From the NCBI RefSeq assembly GCF_029227915.1, contig NC_079882.1, positions 18,612,501 to 18,676,500 on the forward strand: a DNA stretch of 64,000 bases. Reading direction: 5' to 3'. The translations under genes were made by a program, and so were the position numbers. Origin of the DNA: Hydractinia symbiolongicarpus. Taxonomy: Eukaryota > Cnidaria > Hydrozoa > Anthoathecata > Hydractiniidae. Shown in pieces: positions 34,720-46,039 of the stretch (position 1 is its first letter; every line of letters begins with the position of its first letter). The notes below the pieces were generated by a model. It did no database searches and was not told the DNA's origin. It was given only the letters and a program-made list of their open reading frames with translations.

Positions 34720-37567
34720 ATATTGTATTTTTGCCAAAAAAGCACTACTTTTGCACAACGAGTTCTTGTTGTTCCGCGGTGATTTTTTTTCTTGCAACCT
34801 CGTCCCCAGGGTTTTCTACGTCTATGATATTCAGTTTTGGTGTATTTCCAGATATCAGCTGCAGTAAGATGTTAGCACCTCGCCGTATTATATCAAAGAG
34901 AAACAAAAGCACTAGGGTCAACTATTAATAGTTTCAATTTTGCTTACAACTTTAGTATTTGCAAAGTAACTTAACGTACAAGCGGAGCAGGGTTAAAACG
35001 CTGAAGAAGCCGCGTCTTACGATAACTAAAAGTTTGAACAAATGTCATCATCTAAGCACTTTAGTACAAAAATGATTGTTTTCTTCTTGATGATGCTTTC
35101 GGTGGATAGCAGTTTCTGTCGGACAATCTGATCTGCACATTGTTCCAATAATCTTAATTTGGACGAGTGTATTCTTCTGAGATACAGCTTTATCATGTTG
35201 GTATACGTCAGTGTTAGAAGAAGTGTAGATACGTAAATTCGAGTAACTGCAAGCTGGATGAAATAAGATCGAAGTTTCACCGGTAAATGGACTCGACTTG
35301 TACCTTTTTGTACGATGCGTCAAAGTCATAGTTCGGAGTCGACTTTTGTCGAGAAGGTGTCCAAGGTGGGTATAGAGTTAACTATTTAATTTGTGTACCA
35401 TACTCGGAGAGGACGCGGTTGAACTACAATTTTCTAAAAAGTTCCAAAAAGCATCACCTCTGTTTTCAACTTAACTTTGCTCGAAACAAGGAGTTAACTT
35501 TGGGTGACCTGCCTACACCAAGTCCATGTTCGTCTCGTCGTTCGATATGAAAAAGGAGACAACAGGTACTGGAATCGAGGTTGCGTCAATAATTTAAATT
35601 AATGAAACCTTTGCAATGCACATATAATTTTGAGGCCAAACAACTTGCACACGAGATTGTGACGTCAGTTATTCTTTACCGCGCATATAACTATGGAAAA
35701 CCTTAAACCAAATTGGGTAAGTTTTCCAAACTTGGGTTCCCGAATCCGTTTCGGAATGGAGGGGTTGATGACGTCTTCAAAATCCTTTGAACCACACTAT
35801 TTCTGTAAACGTTCGTCAAAAGCACATAATCCCATATATTTTTTAGATCAGAATTTCGATCTCCACACAATAGCAACAAGGGGTTAAGAAATGTCTAAAA
35901 AAAATTGTTTATTGGCGGGTCCTTGCTAACAATAATAATAATCATAATAGTCCTTGCTAACGTCAAAATTTTTAAGCCCTTATATCTCCTTAACTGTGAT
36001 CTTACAATTCTGTATCGTGGCGGGCGATTCACTCGATTTGCTGCTTCCCCAATTTACTTGCACTGGCGTTTAATTCTTGTTTACTGGTGTTTTAGTCCCG
36101 CGTTTCGACTCCGCGTCTTCCGGCTACTTGTTATAATATTTCGCCTCGCATTCCTGTGAAACTGCCTAGGATAAGCGCATTCCTATTATGACGTTTAATG
36201 TTACTTCAGATGCGAAAGGAAGACAACTGGCCAGGACGCCAGATTCTCTATTGTGGGCGTATTGTTACGCCCTTGCTTATTCGTATCCACTGAATTGATC
36301 ATACCTACGGGCGTGTGTGTGGGCGGAATATCCATGCTCCTACCAAGCACAACGATAAAATCTCATCTCCAAGATGGAATAAATGATGACAAGTGGGCGG
36401 GGAAACGATTGCAAGCACACAATAACGTCTGTCTCGCGCGGGATTTGAGTTGAATGATGAAACATCGAGTAATCAAGGTGCACTGGGCACTAAACATCGC
36501 GCGCTCTATGAAACTCGACTATACGCATAATCGTTCTTTATTCGCATTTATGAACACCATCAATAAAAAACAATAAAGCTAATTGCGCGATTATTCCCAG
36601 AAAAATCTTCGTGAAATTATTAAAATGTTTTAATCGCTAAAATTAAAAACTGTTTTGAAAAACAAATAATGAATTTTTCTCTTTCGTGCTTTTGTTTTCA
36701 CGCTAAATTTTCTTTTTTGTAGTAAGTAGGTGATAAAATAAGTTAGCTTATGTAATTTCGTGGAAAGTAATACGTAAAGAATAATATTTCGCGAAAAAAA
36801 AATAAACAACATAAAATGGTGGTCTTTTCTCTACCCACGCTTCGTTTTGCGCGTCAACTGAGAACGGTAAATATTTAATACCGCCCTCATAAATAAGCTG
36901 AATGGCGGCGCACCTATAAATAAGGCGCTTATTAGAAATTTATTAAGCGCTAGAGCGCTAATTAAAGCATGAGGATGAAATGTAAATTTTGGGGGAAAAA
37001 TTGTGAGTAACTTATCAGGCTAATCTTCGTGGAATAAAATATTTATCAGTCTCAAAATGATTCGTTGACCCTACTTAAGGTCGACAAAGTTTGAACCAAT
37101 ACGACAGTCCAACCAAATCAGATCTAACTTTAATTTAGTTTAACAAATCCAAGAAGTTTTTCTCACGAAGTGTATTTTGATCATTTGCCATAACAAGCCG
37201 CAGTATGTGAGCTCGTGATCGTCTCCGTTAATTGAACTGATTTAAATAATTAATTTTAAATTAAGAAGAAAAAATTAGCAAGAATGACAACAATACGAAC
37301 ACATCACAAAATGACGTACCATATTATGAAACAAATTGATTCAATAACAATCATTAAACGTAGGTTGTTCAGCTTTTCCGTACGCCAATCAAAATCTATT
37401 GTCCTTAATGAACATAAAGCGTCAATTAGGAAGAAAATATTTTTTTTAGTAAGAGTGTGTTTTTGCCATTACTTTTAAATGTGAAGAACAGAGGATCAGA
37501 AATTTTCAAACAAAAAAAAATCACATTTTAAAGGGTTCATTGGGTAAATTGACGGACGTGGAAAAAT
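34720..37567. other. intergenic DNA, no gene seen
   Basis: It begins with a degraded CAACCTCGTCCCCAGGG end at about 34794. Elsewhere it is AT-rich with only short open frames on both strands and no domain recognised. An AT-rich palindromic patch around AGCGCTAGAGCGCT lies near 36954. Confidence 0.4.
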
Positions 37568-37727
37568 ATGAAGTTTAAGACAATGTATGGAAAAAATAAA
37601 ATGAAAGTTCCAGAAATTAACGTGATCGAATGCGATATAAAAATTATTGATCATATTATGTTTGAGTATGAAATGATCCAACGAGCAAGAGAAGCTGAAA
37701 TTATTTTAAATCAGATGCTGTACAACG
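37568..37727 (+). CDS. alternative or relic first exon homologous to exon 1 at 38321
   Basis: It opens with ATG and ends at a good donor (ACG|GTAAGT) in phase 1, the same phase as the exon at 38321. Its protein ends VPEINVIECDIKI...EYEMIQRAREAEIILNQMLYN. This aligns with IPEIKICPCQVDL...EEEMIQRGKEARMVRERLLSE of the downstream exon, with PEI, C, EMIQR and EA shared in register. It could splice to the exon at 38728 as an alternative first exon, or be left over from a duplicated gene. Confidence 0.5.
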
Positions 37728-38035
37728 GTAAGTTTACTTATTTATTTGAGACAGAAAAACATTAAAGTTTTTTTTTTACTTTTCAAAAACCTATAGTTAA
37801 ACATGGAATACTTTATTATTGACAAACTGGAAAAAAAATATTGGTTCACACATTAAAATTCGAGCAACCTCATACCAGGTCTTGTTAGGTTTTTTTAAAC
37901 TACGATGGAAACTGAACGGTTCAGGTTTCGTCTAAATATAAAGAAAACTAACGAAATTGAGATTTTGTTTAAAAATTAACGTACTAATTGCTGACGTTTA
38001 GGCATGAATGTGCATTCTTTACTTCGCGACACATT

Positions 38036-38102
38036 CTCGTCCCCAGAGCTCTTTAGTATAAAACTGGAAGTTTTCGAGGGTTATGTAAAAAAGCTCTGGG
38101 AA
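38036..38102. repeat. degenerate CTCGTCCCCAG palindromic element
   Basis: CTCGTCCCCAGAGCTCTTT is followed about 35 nt later by AAAAAAGCTCTGGG, an inverted match. It looks like a decayed member of the family seen intact at 30009-30062, lying between the two related first exons. Confidence 0.5.
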
Positions 38103-38320
38103 GGAAAATTCTTGTCGATAATTTTGCTGCAGCCGGATTTCTTATACGAGCTTAGTTAAACCGTCGCAGGATACTTCACGAATATTCCAAGTTGTACTCA
38201 TAAACGCAAACAAACATTTTTACCTTTTAACTTTTTTTTAAAAACTACAACATTTCCTTAGAATAATAACACACCAGGTGCAGCTATAGTGGTTTTACCT
38301 CTTTAATAGATATCAATCAC

Positions 38321-39182
38321 ATGAGACGATCTGATTCCAAGTCTAGTTCCAGTGGTTTTTCAAGTTTTATGTGGAAAATAAAATCTTCCAGTCATAAGCT
38401 GAACAAAAATATACCAGAAATAAAAATATGTCCCTGTCAAGTCGACCTGAGAGACGAGGAAGACATGGAAGAAGAGATGATTCAGAGAGGAAAAGAAGCA
38501 AGAATGGTACGCGAGCGATTGCTCTCTGAAGGTAATTTCTTGCAGGTTCTCAAAATTTTAAAAACAAGCATTTCAGGATGTGCGGACCTATGGGTTTTGC
38601 AAAGCATAACGGAAAGTCAAAAATATTGAGACTTTTCACTTCAAGGATCCGTGTCTGGGGATGTTTTCATTTTAATTTGTTTGATTTCTAAGGTAAGTTC
38701 CAAATGTTTTTTTGTTTTTTTTCACAGTAAATGCAACAATGGATGAACGAAAACCAAGGTCATGCTCACTTGAACCAATCCCAAGTGAACCAATGGTTAT
38801 CGAAGAGCCAATTCGAGAAGAAAAACGAGCAAAATTTACTGACCTTTATGGTACGATATCTCACGGTCGGAGCAATTCTCGTAGAAATGCTATCCGCTGT
38901 AAAAGTTATGCCCAATTGACTGTCGATGACTGTCAGTATAAGAAGCGAAAAATACTGACAAATATAATCCCCCTCAGAAAGTCAAAAACGTTTTCAAGTA
39001 TCAAAATGGACAATGATTACAATAGTAAATATAAAAGTATCTAGCATCTTTTCCTTGTTCCGATTTTTTCAATAGGAGAAAGTGAACTGAAAGCGATCTA
39101 TTTAAAAAAGATTATGGAATTCAAAAAGAAAAGAAAAAGGGAGTTTGCAAGAGACAGAGATGACACAAACAACTTGTTCTAA
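38321..39182 (+). CDS. small basic protein of unknown function, three exons, 204 aa
   Basis: Proposed exons are 38321-38531, 38728-39024 and 39076-39182 (stop TAA). Both introns are GT..AG and phases agree (1 and 1). Intron 2 is only 51 nt; reading through it would end at a TAG at 39041-39043 instead. The N-terminus is serine-rich, followed by an acidic helix (DEEDMEEEMIQRGKEARMVR), a middle part with EPIPSEP and RRNAIRCKSYAQL, and a basic C-terminus (MEFKKKRKREFARDRDD) that could be a nuclear signal. No known family is recognised. It may be a small nuclear regulator. Confidence 0.5.
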
Positions 39183-39602
39183 GGACCTTTTGTTTTGTTG
39201 AAACGGGTTAGAAAAAAACACTGTTAAGACGTGTTATTTCGGTGCAAGAAATATTTCTGCTGAATTTGTTAATTTATTTATTTATTGAAAATTGTACAAA
39301 GTTAAAATAAATTTGTAGTTGATGCACATATGATTTGTAATTTAGGAATGTTCGCGAAGTTTTTCTAATCATGCGTCTATTTGCTTCGAAAAGAGTACGC
39401 AAGGTTGCCTCCTCTATTTCATAAAAACTGCTGCCGCTTCAGGCCTTTCGTGTTAACCTGGTGATGAAATTAATGGCGGCTCTTAACAAATGAGTCTGAA
39501 CTGCTTTAAAGAATAGATTATTTGATTTCAATGAATAAAAATTTAACGCATTAATTTAAAATCGGAAACTGAAGTGAGAAACCACAAAGATGAAGTTTAA
39601 TC

Positions 39603-39640
39603 ACAACCTCTTCCCCAGGACTTGTTAGATTTTTTGAATT
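39603..39640. repeat. fragment of the CTCGTCCCCAGG element family
   Basis: CAACCTCTTCCCCAGGAC followed by TTGTTAGATTTTTT matches the copy at 57455 (GGACTTGTTAGGCTTTTT). No matching right end was found nearby, so it is a one-ended remnant. Confidence 0.45.
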
Positions 39641-39805
39641 TCCGCGCCCGAAGGCGTGGGAAATTCTTTAAAACCGTCGTTTTTTTCTTTTGGAGCATTT
39701 TTTGAGAAAAAATCGACCCTGAGATTACACGTTCCTCCGTCACAGATGTAAACTTCGCACCCAAGCTCCCCAACTACTGGGAACTCATCTAAATGATGTT
39801 TCATG

Positions 39806-40312
39806 ACAAAATTAGTATTTGTTTTCAACAAAATTTGGCACAGTTAACAAAAAAAGTATGCTGAACATAATGGTGACATAATAATTTTGATTTTTTGCCA
39901 CCTTAAATGTCATTTTAGGACAAAATTGGTCCAAAAATTAAAACTACTTCATTTTCAACAAAAATTGGCAAAGTTAACAAAAAAAGTATGGTGAACATAA
40001 TGGTGACATCGAATTTTGATTTTTGTCACCTAAATGCCATTTTAGGCCAAAATTGATCCAAAAATTAAAACCACTTCATTTTCGGCTAAATCTGGCACAG
40101 TTAGCAAATAAAGTATGCTGAAAATGATGATGGTACAAAAGTTTGATTTTTGTCACCTAAATGTCATTTTAGGCCAAAATTTAACCAAAAATTAAAACTG
40201 CTTTATTTCCGACAAAATTTGGCACGATTAATAAAAAAAGTATGATGAAAATGATGGTCACATCAAAATTTTGATTTTTTGTCAACTAAATGCCGTTTAA
40301 GACCATAAACGT
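39806..40312. repeat. four-copy minisatellite, about 126-131 bp period
   Basis: The phrase GTTAACAAAAAAAGTATG (with variants) occurs near 39843, 39974, 40100 and 40226. Each is followed by a TGATTTTTGTCACC-like stretch and a CATTTTAGGCCAAAAT stretch. The units differ at several sites, so the array is old. It has no coding potential. Confidence 0.75.
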
Positions 40313-41281
40313 TTCAATCGCAAGACTTACCATGAATGTTAGGCTGTATTTTTTGTTAGGAATTTATTTTAAAATGTGAGTTTATTATGACACGTTTCGT
40401 TTTGTTTGCGTTTGTTGTAAGACATAATGTCACTTGTGTGCTTTATCTTCAGAGGTTCATGCACCAAACCTCCTCAAATGTTTAGCACAATAACACAACG
40501 AATTAGCAGGTTTTCATCAAATATTTTGGTAGCGAGAGGAAATTCTTAGAGCCCCCAGGGCTTCTTGTTTATATTAGGACGATTCCGTTCAATTGTAAAA
40601 AATAATAACAAACCGTAACAAACTCGTTAAATAAGTTGTGGGAAACGAGTAACAAGAAAATCTGACAAAAGCATTACAAATCCTGGAGTATTGAGGGAGT
40701 AATTGCTCCCCAATTAAAAAACAAGAAAACAAACACTTTATTGTTTTTCTTTAATTACCACAACCATCAATGAGACTTTAAAATACATAAATTGTCTGCA
40801 CATGAACTAAGTCTATTTTTGCAAAACTTCGTGTAATTCGGACTAACCATAAAGTCCCTTGGGCTACCTTGTTCCCAGAGATTCTAACTTTTGGAGCTTT
40901 AACATCCCGAAAAAAAATAGTACAAAGATTACCTAATCAGTGTGAGTCAATCTCTTGAATGGCGGTATGGTAAATTATCATTCGCTCATAAAGGCATGAG
41001 AACAATAGATCATTGATTCTTACAGGACTATCTTTTTTTCTTATGACTATACTAGAACAAAAAATTCTGGCCGCTAAGGTTCCGCCATTGTTGGTTGCAA
41101 AAAGTAGTTGTTGTATAATCTGGCCATATATTGGCCAAAATCGCCGAGTATATCTGCTGACTCAGCAAATTAAAAAATAAACAAAACTGCTTTATGTGCC
41201 TAAAGGCCATTATTTTCAGGAAATAACGAACGAAATTCGTATAGATGACAGACTGACCGAAAAATCCGTTTGTTTAAACGG

Positions 41282-41612
41282 CTAAAAAAGGATTACTGCC
41301 ACCTTAAGGGAAACCTGGGCCGCTCTTGAAATTATTTTCCATATAAACAAGTGACCACTATATGCAACAACGTGCATGGCACGATCTGGCATTTCTTTCA
41401 TCGATTCATGCTCTTTTCTGTGGATTTCTGCGTTACAAATACTTTCACCAATCTTAATTTTTACCGCAAGAGCATCTGCTCCGTATTTAATACAGGATGG
41501 ATATTTATTACTGTCTTTGAAAGAAAACAAGAAATCACACTTATCGATAAAAAATTCATCGTACACGTTCCGGTCAAGAATAGAAGAATGTGCAACTAGG
41601 ATACCGATCTGG
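41282..41612 (-). CDS. open frame of unknown function in the duplicated unit (copy 1)
   Basis: The minus-strand frame reads about 110 codons from a possible acceptor (ATTAACTTCCAG) at about 41613, to a stop. It contains CKYP-like and ICNAEIHRKEHESMKEMPD stretches. Composition is protein-like, but no family is recognised and plus-strand frames of similar length overlap it. It could be an exon or a transposon remnant. It is repeated identically at 43218-43548. Confidence 0.25.
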
Positions 41613-41712
41613 AAGTTAATAGAAAAATAATTAGCTGTGTCCAGTTACATCGCTTCCATGTGCATGTAAATGGTGTATAAGGGGCCGATAAATTAAAAAT
41701 TAAATAATTTAA

Positions 41713-42500
41713 CCCTATTCAAGCCGGGGTATAGGGATGGGGGGCGAGTGTGTCCTGGGTGGAAGGGGCAAAAATGCCCTTTCCCCAAAACTTCCCTTGT
41801 ATTAGGTTATAACTTACAAAACTTAGTACGGTTGATGACAATTAAAAACCATGCCTCAAATGCTGATTGTCAACAGTTTTTTTTGCTGACGTCAGCTTTT
41901 TTTTGGAAGTAATAAATAAATAAACATTTTAGCTATTTTGGCTTAGTTTAAGAGGTTCCAACGTAACAAATATTATTCACATTTGAAAATAAGTCAAATA
42001 TATATGCACACCTGGTTAGAGACATAGTTCATAGATTGATTCTATACATTTCTTATTGAGAAATGCTTACAATCAAATGGGAAGAGCATATAAAAATTAT
42101 TGACCAGCAACGTAGGCATCAAAGTATCAGTGAAAACTAAAAAAAAGGGCGTAAGTAAGCGCTTCCTAAAAATAAAAGAATAACGCCAACAGGCGTCAAA
42201 GGGTGGTAAAAGCGAAGGTCGCTAGTTATTTGAACAACTTTAGACATATAAACCTAAATGTTACCATTCTAAGTCCAATATCCATACATCAAAATGCTAC
42301 AAATAATTGGAAAAGTATCTTTCAAAATGGGAGTGGCACACCACCAGCTGTAAGTTTTTGGAATTTTTTTCTCCATATTCTTTATCCACAATGATAAAAA
42401 ATTAGTTGCTAGGAGTCTCAGGATAATACCATTTATGGCTCTGGAGTTATTAACGAAAGTATGCCAGGTAAGGCATTTTTGCCCCCTGGCCTGAATAGGG
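41713..42500. mobile_element. TTAA-flanked piggyBac-like MITE, copy 1
   Basis: The 788-bp element starts CCCTATTCAAGCCGGGG and ends GGCCTGAATAGGG. TTAA flanks it on each side (41709-41712 and 42501-42504). TTAA targets and CCCT ends fit piggyBac-type elements. It has no transposase. Confidence 0.75.
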
Positions 42501-43217
42501 TTAAGTCAAAACAAATTGTTCATAAAAATAATTAGAACATGAATCATCATTTTGCGCGTAACAGACAGACAGACAAGCAGACAGACAGACAGACATTTAC
42601 TTTTATATTGTATTTATTTATTTGAGCAAAATAATTTTGATCAAAACATTTATTATCACGACACGGTAAACTTCAAATAGAAAAGAGGTTTAACCACAAC
42701 CATCAATGAGACTTAAAAATACATAAATTGTCTGCACATGAACTAAGTCTATTTTTGCAAAACTTCGTGTAATTCGGACTAACCATAAAGTCCCTTGGGC
42801 TACCTTGTTCCCAGAGATTCTAACTTTTGGAGCTTTAACATCCCGAAAAAAAATAGTACAAAGATTACCTAATCAGTGTGAGTCAATCTCTTGAATGGCG
42901 GTATGGTAAATTATCATTCGCTCATAAAGGCATGAGAACAATAGATCATTGATTCTTACAGGACTATCTTTTTTTCTTATGACTATACTAGAACAAAAAA
43001 TTCTGGCCGCCAAGGTTCCGCCATTGTTGGTTGCAAAAAGTAGTTGTTGTATAATCTGGCCATATATTGGCCAAAATCGCCGAGTATATCTGCTGACTCA
43101 GCAAATTAAAAAATAAACAAAACTGCTTTATGTGCCTAAAGGCCATTATTTTCAGGAAATAACGAACGAAATTCGTATAGATGACAGACTGACCGAAAAA
43201 TCCGTTTGTTTAAACGG

Positions 43218-43548
43218 CTAAAAAAGGATTACTGCCACCTTAAGGGAAACCTGGGCCGCTCTTGAAATTATTTTCCATATAAACAAGTGACCACTATATG
43301 CAACAACGTGCATGGCACGATCTGGCATTTCTTTCATCGATTCATGCTCTTTTCTGTGGATTTCTGCGTTACAAATACTTTCACCAATCTTAATTTTTAC
43401 CGCAAGAGCATCTGCTCCGTATTTAATACAGGATGGATATTTATTACTGTCTTTGAAAGAAAACAAGAAATCACACTTATCGATAAAAAATTCATCGTAC
43501 ACGTTCCGGTCAAGAATAGAAGAATGTGCAACTAGGATACCGATCTGG
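43218..43548 (-). CDS. open frame of unknown function in the duplicated unit (copy 2)
   Basis: This is identical to the frame at 41282-41612 and present because of the tandem duplication. No domain was recognised, and identity of the copies gives no evidence of selection. Confidence 0.25.
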
Positions 43549-43648
43549 AAGTTAATAGAAAAATAATTAGCTGTGTCCAGTTACATCGCTTCCATGTGCA
43601 TGTAAATGGTGTATAAGGGGCCGATAAATTAAAAATTAAATAATTTAA

Positions 43649-44436
43649 CCCTATTCAAGCCGGGGTATAGGGATGGGGGGCGAGTGTGTCCTGGGTGGAA
43701 GGGGCAAAAATGCCCTTTCCCCAAAACTTCCCTTGTATTAGGTTATAACTTACAAAACTTAGTACGGTTGATGACAATTAAAAACCATGCCTCAAATGCT
43801 GATTGTCAACAGTTTTTTTTGCTGACGTCAGCTTTTTTTTGGAAGTAATAAATAAATAAACATTTTAGCTATTTTGGCTTAGTTTAAGAGGTTCCAACGT
43901 AACAAATATTATTCACATTTGAAAATAAGTCAAATATATATGCACACCTGGTTAGAGACATAGTTCATAGATTGATTCTATACATTTCTTATTGAGAAAT
44001 GCTTACAATCAAATGGGAAGAGCATATAAAAATTATTGACCAGCAACGTAGGCATCAAAGTATCAGTGAAAACTAAAAAAAAGGGCGTAAGTAAGCGCTT
44101 CCTAAAAATAAAAGAATAACGCCAACAGGCGTCAAAGGGTGGTAAAAGCGAAGGTCGCTAGTTATTTGAACAACTTTAGACATATAAACCTAAATGTTAC
44201 CATTCTAAGTCCAATATCCATACATCAAAATGCTACAAATAATTGGAAAAGTATCTTTCAAAATGGGAGTGGCACACCACCAGCTGTAAGTTTTTGGAAT
44301 TTTTTTCTCCATATTCTTTATCCACAATGATAAAAAATTAGTTGCTAGGAGTCTCAGGATAATACCATTTATGGCTCTGGAGTTATTAACGAAAGTATGC
44401 CAGGTAAGGCATTTTTGCCCCCTGGCCTGAATAGGG
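43649..44436. mobile_element. TTAA-flanked piggyBac-like MITE, copy 2
   Basis: This is the same 788-bp element in the right copy of the tandem duplication, with TTAA at 43645-43648 and 44437-44440. It was copied with the duplication, so the insertion came before the duplication. Confidence 0.75.
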
Positions 44437-44632
44437 TTAAGTCAAAACAAATTGTTCATAAAAATAATTAGAACATGAATCATCATTTTGCGCGTAACAG
44501 ACAGACAGACAGACAAGCAGACAGACAGACAGACATTTACTTTTATATTGTATTTATTTATTTGAGCAAAATAATTTTGATCAAAACATTTATTATCACG
44601 ACACGGTAAACTTCAAATAGAAAAGAGGTTTA

Positions 44633-44950
44633 ATGGAGAAACAATTTAGAAATACGCTTTTTCATAAAGATAAAGGGGGGAGAATCAGGGAATTTTCTTT
44701 CGTCTGTGAATTTATGAGCGAAGCAAAACCAATACAATTTTTCATCACAAAAAAGGCGTTTGGAAAGTATTCCAAGTACTGTCCGGTTACGTATTCTCCT
44801 ATCTCAGTTTTTTTAAAACGCAGTGAAATTCCTGTGTGCAAAATAAAAAAGGATTCTGTTGTGCAGACAACGGAAACAACATCCTGGGAAACCAGCAAAA
44901 AAGACACTTATATAAACGCGCAGAACTTATTTTATAATGTATCAATTTAA
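44633..44950 (+). CDS. hypothetical 105-residue protein next to the duplication
   Basis: The ATG lies exactly at the right edge of the tandem duplication and the frame runs to TAA at 44948. The sequence is basic and K/F/S-rich with no recognised domain, signal or membrane segment. It could be a small gene, a terminal exon, or chance. Its start at the breakpoint makes the upstream part uncertain. Confidence 0.3.
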   Translation: MEKQFRNTLFHKDKGGRIREFSFVCEFMSEAKPIQFFITKKAFGKYSKYCPVTYSPISVFLKRSEIPVCKIKKDSVVQTTETTSWETSKKDTYINAQNLFYNVSI

Positions 44951-46030
44951 TAAATATTATTGAATTGATATTGCTTGTGGTGAAAAAGTTTCCGTGAATG
45001 GATTACAATCTTCTGAAAGTATACGTTGACATTACTTTGGTTTTGCAAAGGGTATTTTTAGCTAATTTAAAAAATATATACCTTGGATTTATAGATACAT
45101 AGAAATATGTTTGCGTTGATTAATGATCACAGTGTCTGACAGCGGACAATTCTTTGGCATGTGGAATTACACTTCGTGACCGCAAAGTGTTAATTCTTTC
45201 TTCAAAATACTGAGCACAACGTCCAGGTCATTGACCGGGAGCGCCATTAAGTCTTAAATTTCCCAGCTTCCCATCTTAATACCAGCCAACGTAAGGCATA
45301 GACGAAGTAGATCGACTCGCCGTATATATTTAGTTTAAAATCTATTATATGCTTTTATGTTTAAGAATATCACAATTCTAACCAGGCCGGTCAGTATTCT
45401 TTATTTCTCTTTTGCTTAAGCAAAAAACCTTGTGTTTAACCCAAAGCGTGTAGGTGTACACTATTTTCAATTTTATGAAAGCTTACCTAACCAACCGTTT
45501 TCCTGGGTTTGCTTCTTTTATCAACCCTAAACACTCGTTCGGATAACCACTGCCGCCTCTTTGTTTATTTCGTTATAATGTATCACGCTTAAGAATCTGG
45601 TTTGTTTGCTGGTATTTCAGGTTAAAAAATAGATCTGTTGTTTATAAAAATAGAAATAAAAGAAAAACAATAGAGAAATAAGAATAATGACCAGCCCTGT
45701 GTAAATTTTGATATTTTTATAAAACAGCGTGTGTACCGTAAACAATCACATTTTTGAAATTGTTTCCTCGCAAAAAATTTTGTAAAAATATCGCTGCTCG
45801 CCATTTAGTTGCTGTAAAAATGTGTGCAAACTTAGTGGCTACATCTTCTTAAGTTTTTATTGTGTCCAAAAATGTTATGTAAGCTACAGAGTCATTCAAT
45901 AGGCTTTAAAACCTAACTAGACGGATACATCATGGCGGCGCGTGTTGACTTCAACCGTCAAATCTTAACGATCTGATATTGAAGAAAAGCCAAAATCCTC
46001 GAAAGAAGTAAGCAAAACTTTTGAAGTCCG
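44951..46030. other. intergenic DNA, no gene seen
   Basis: AT-rich sequence without a supported gene or repeat. Short open frames on both strands lack any motif. Confidence 0.45.
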
Positions 46031-46039
46031 CTACATGAT

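Larger units (their letters stand above)
40757..42692. repeat. tandem duplication, left copy (1936 bp)
   Basis: This unit is repeated at once at 42693-44633. By eye only a few differences appear: an ACTTTAAAA/ACTTAAAAA change, a GCTAAG/GCCAAG change and one extra AGAC in a microsatellite. Both copies hold identical short frames and the same internal TTAA-flanked MITE. The copies abut with no spacer. Confidence 0.85.
42693..44633. repeat. tandem duplication, right copy
   Basis: This is the second copy of the unit at 40757-42692, offset by 1936 nt (1940 after the AGAC microsatellite). It ends at GAGGTTTAA, after which unrelated sequence begins. The near identity means either a very recent duplication or an assembly artefact from two haplotypes. 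Confidence 0.85.

Noticed and set aside
39806-40312. CRISPR-like array
   Set aside because: Whole 126-131-bp units repeat without unique spacers, and the genome is animal.
42203-42394. 63-codon frame inside the TTAA-flanked MITE
   Set aside because: Non-autonomous element interior; no transposase motif, and the copy at 44139 is identical only because of the duplication.
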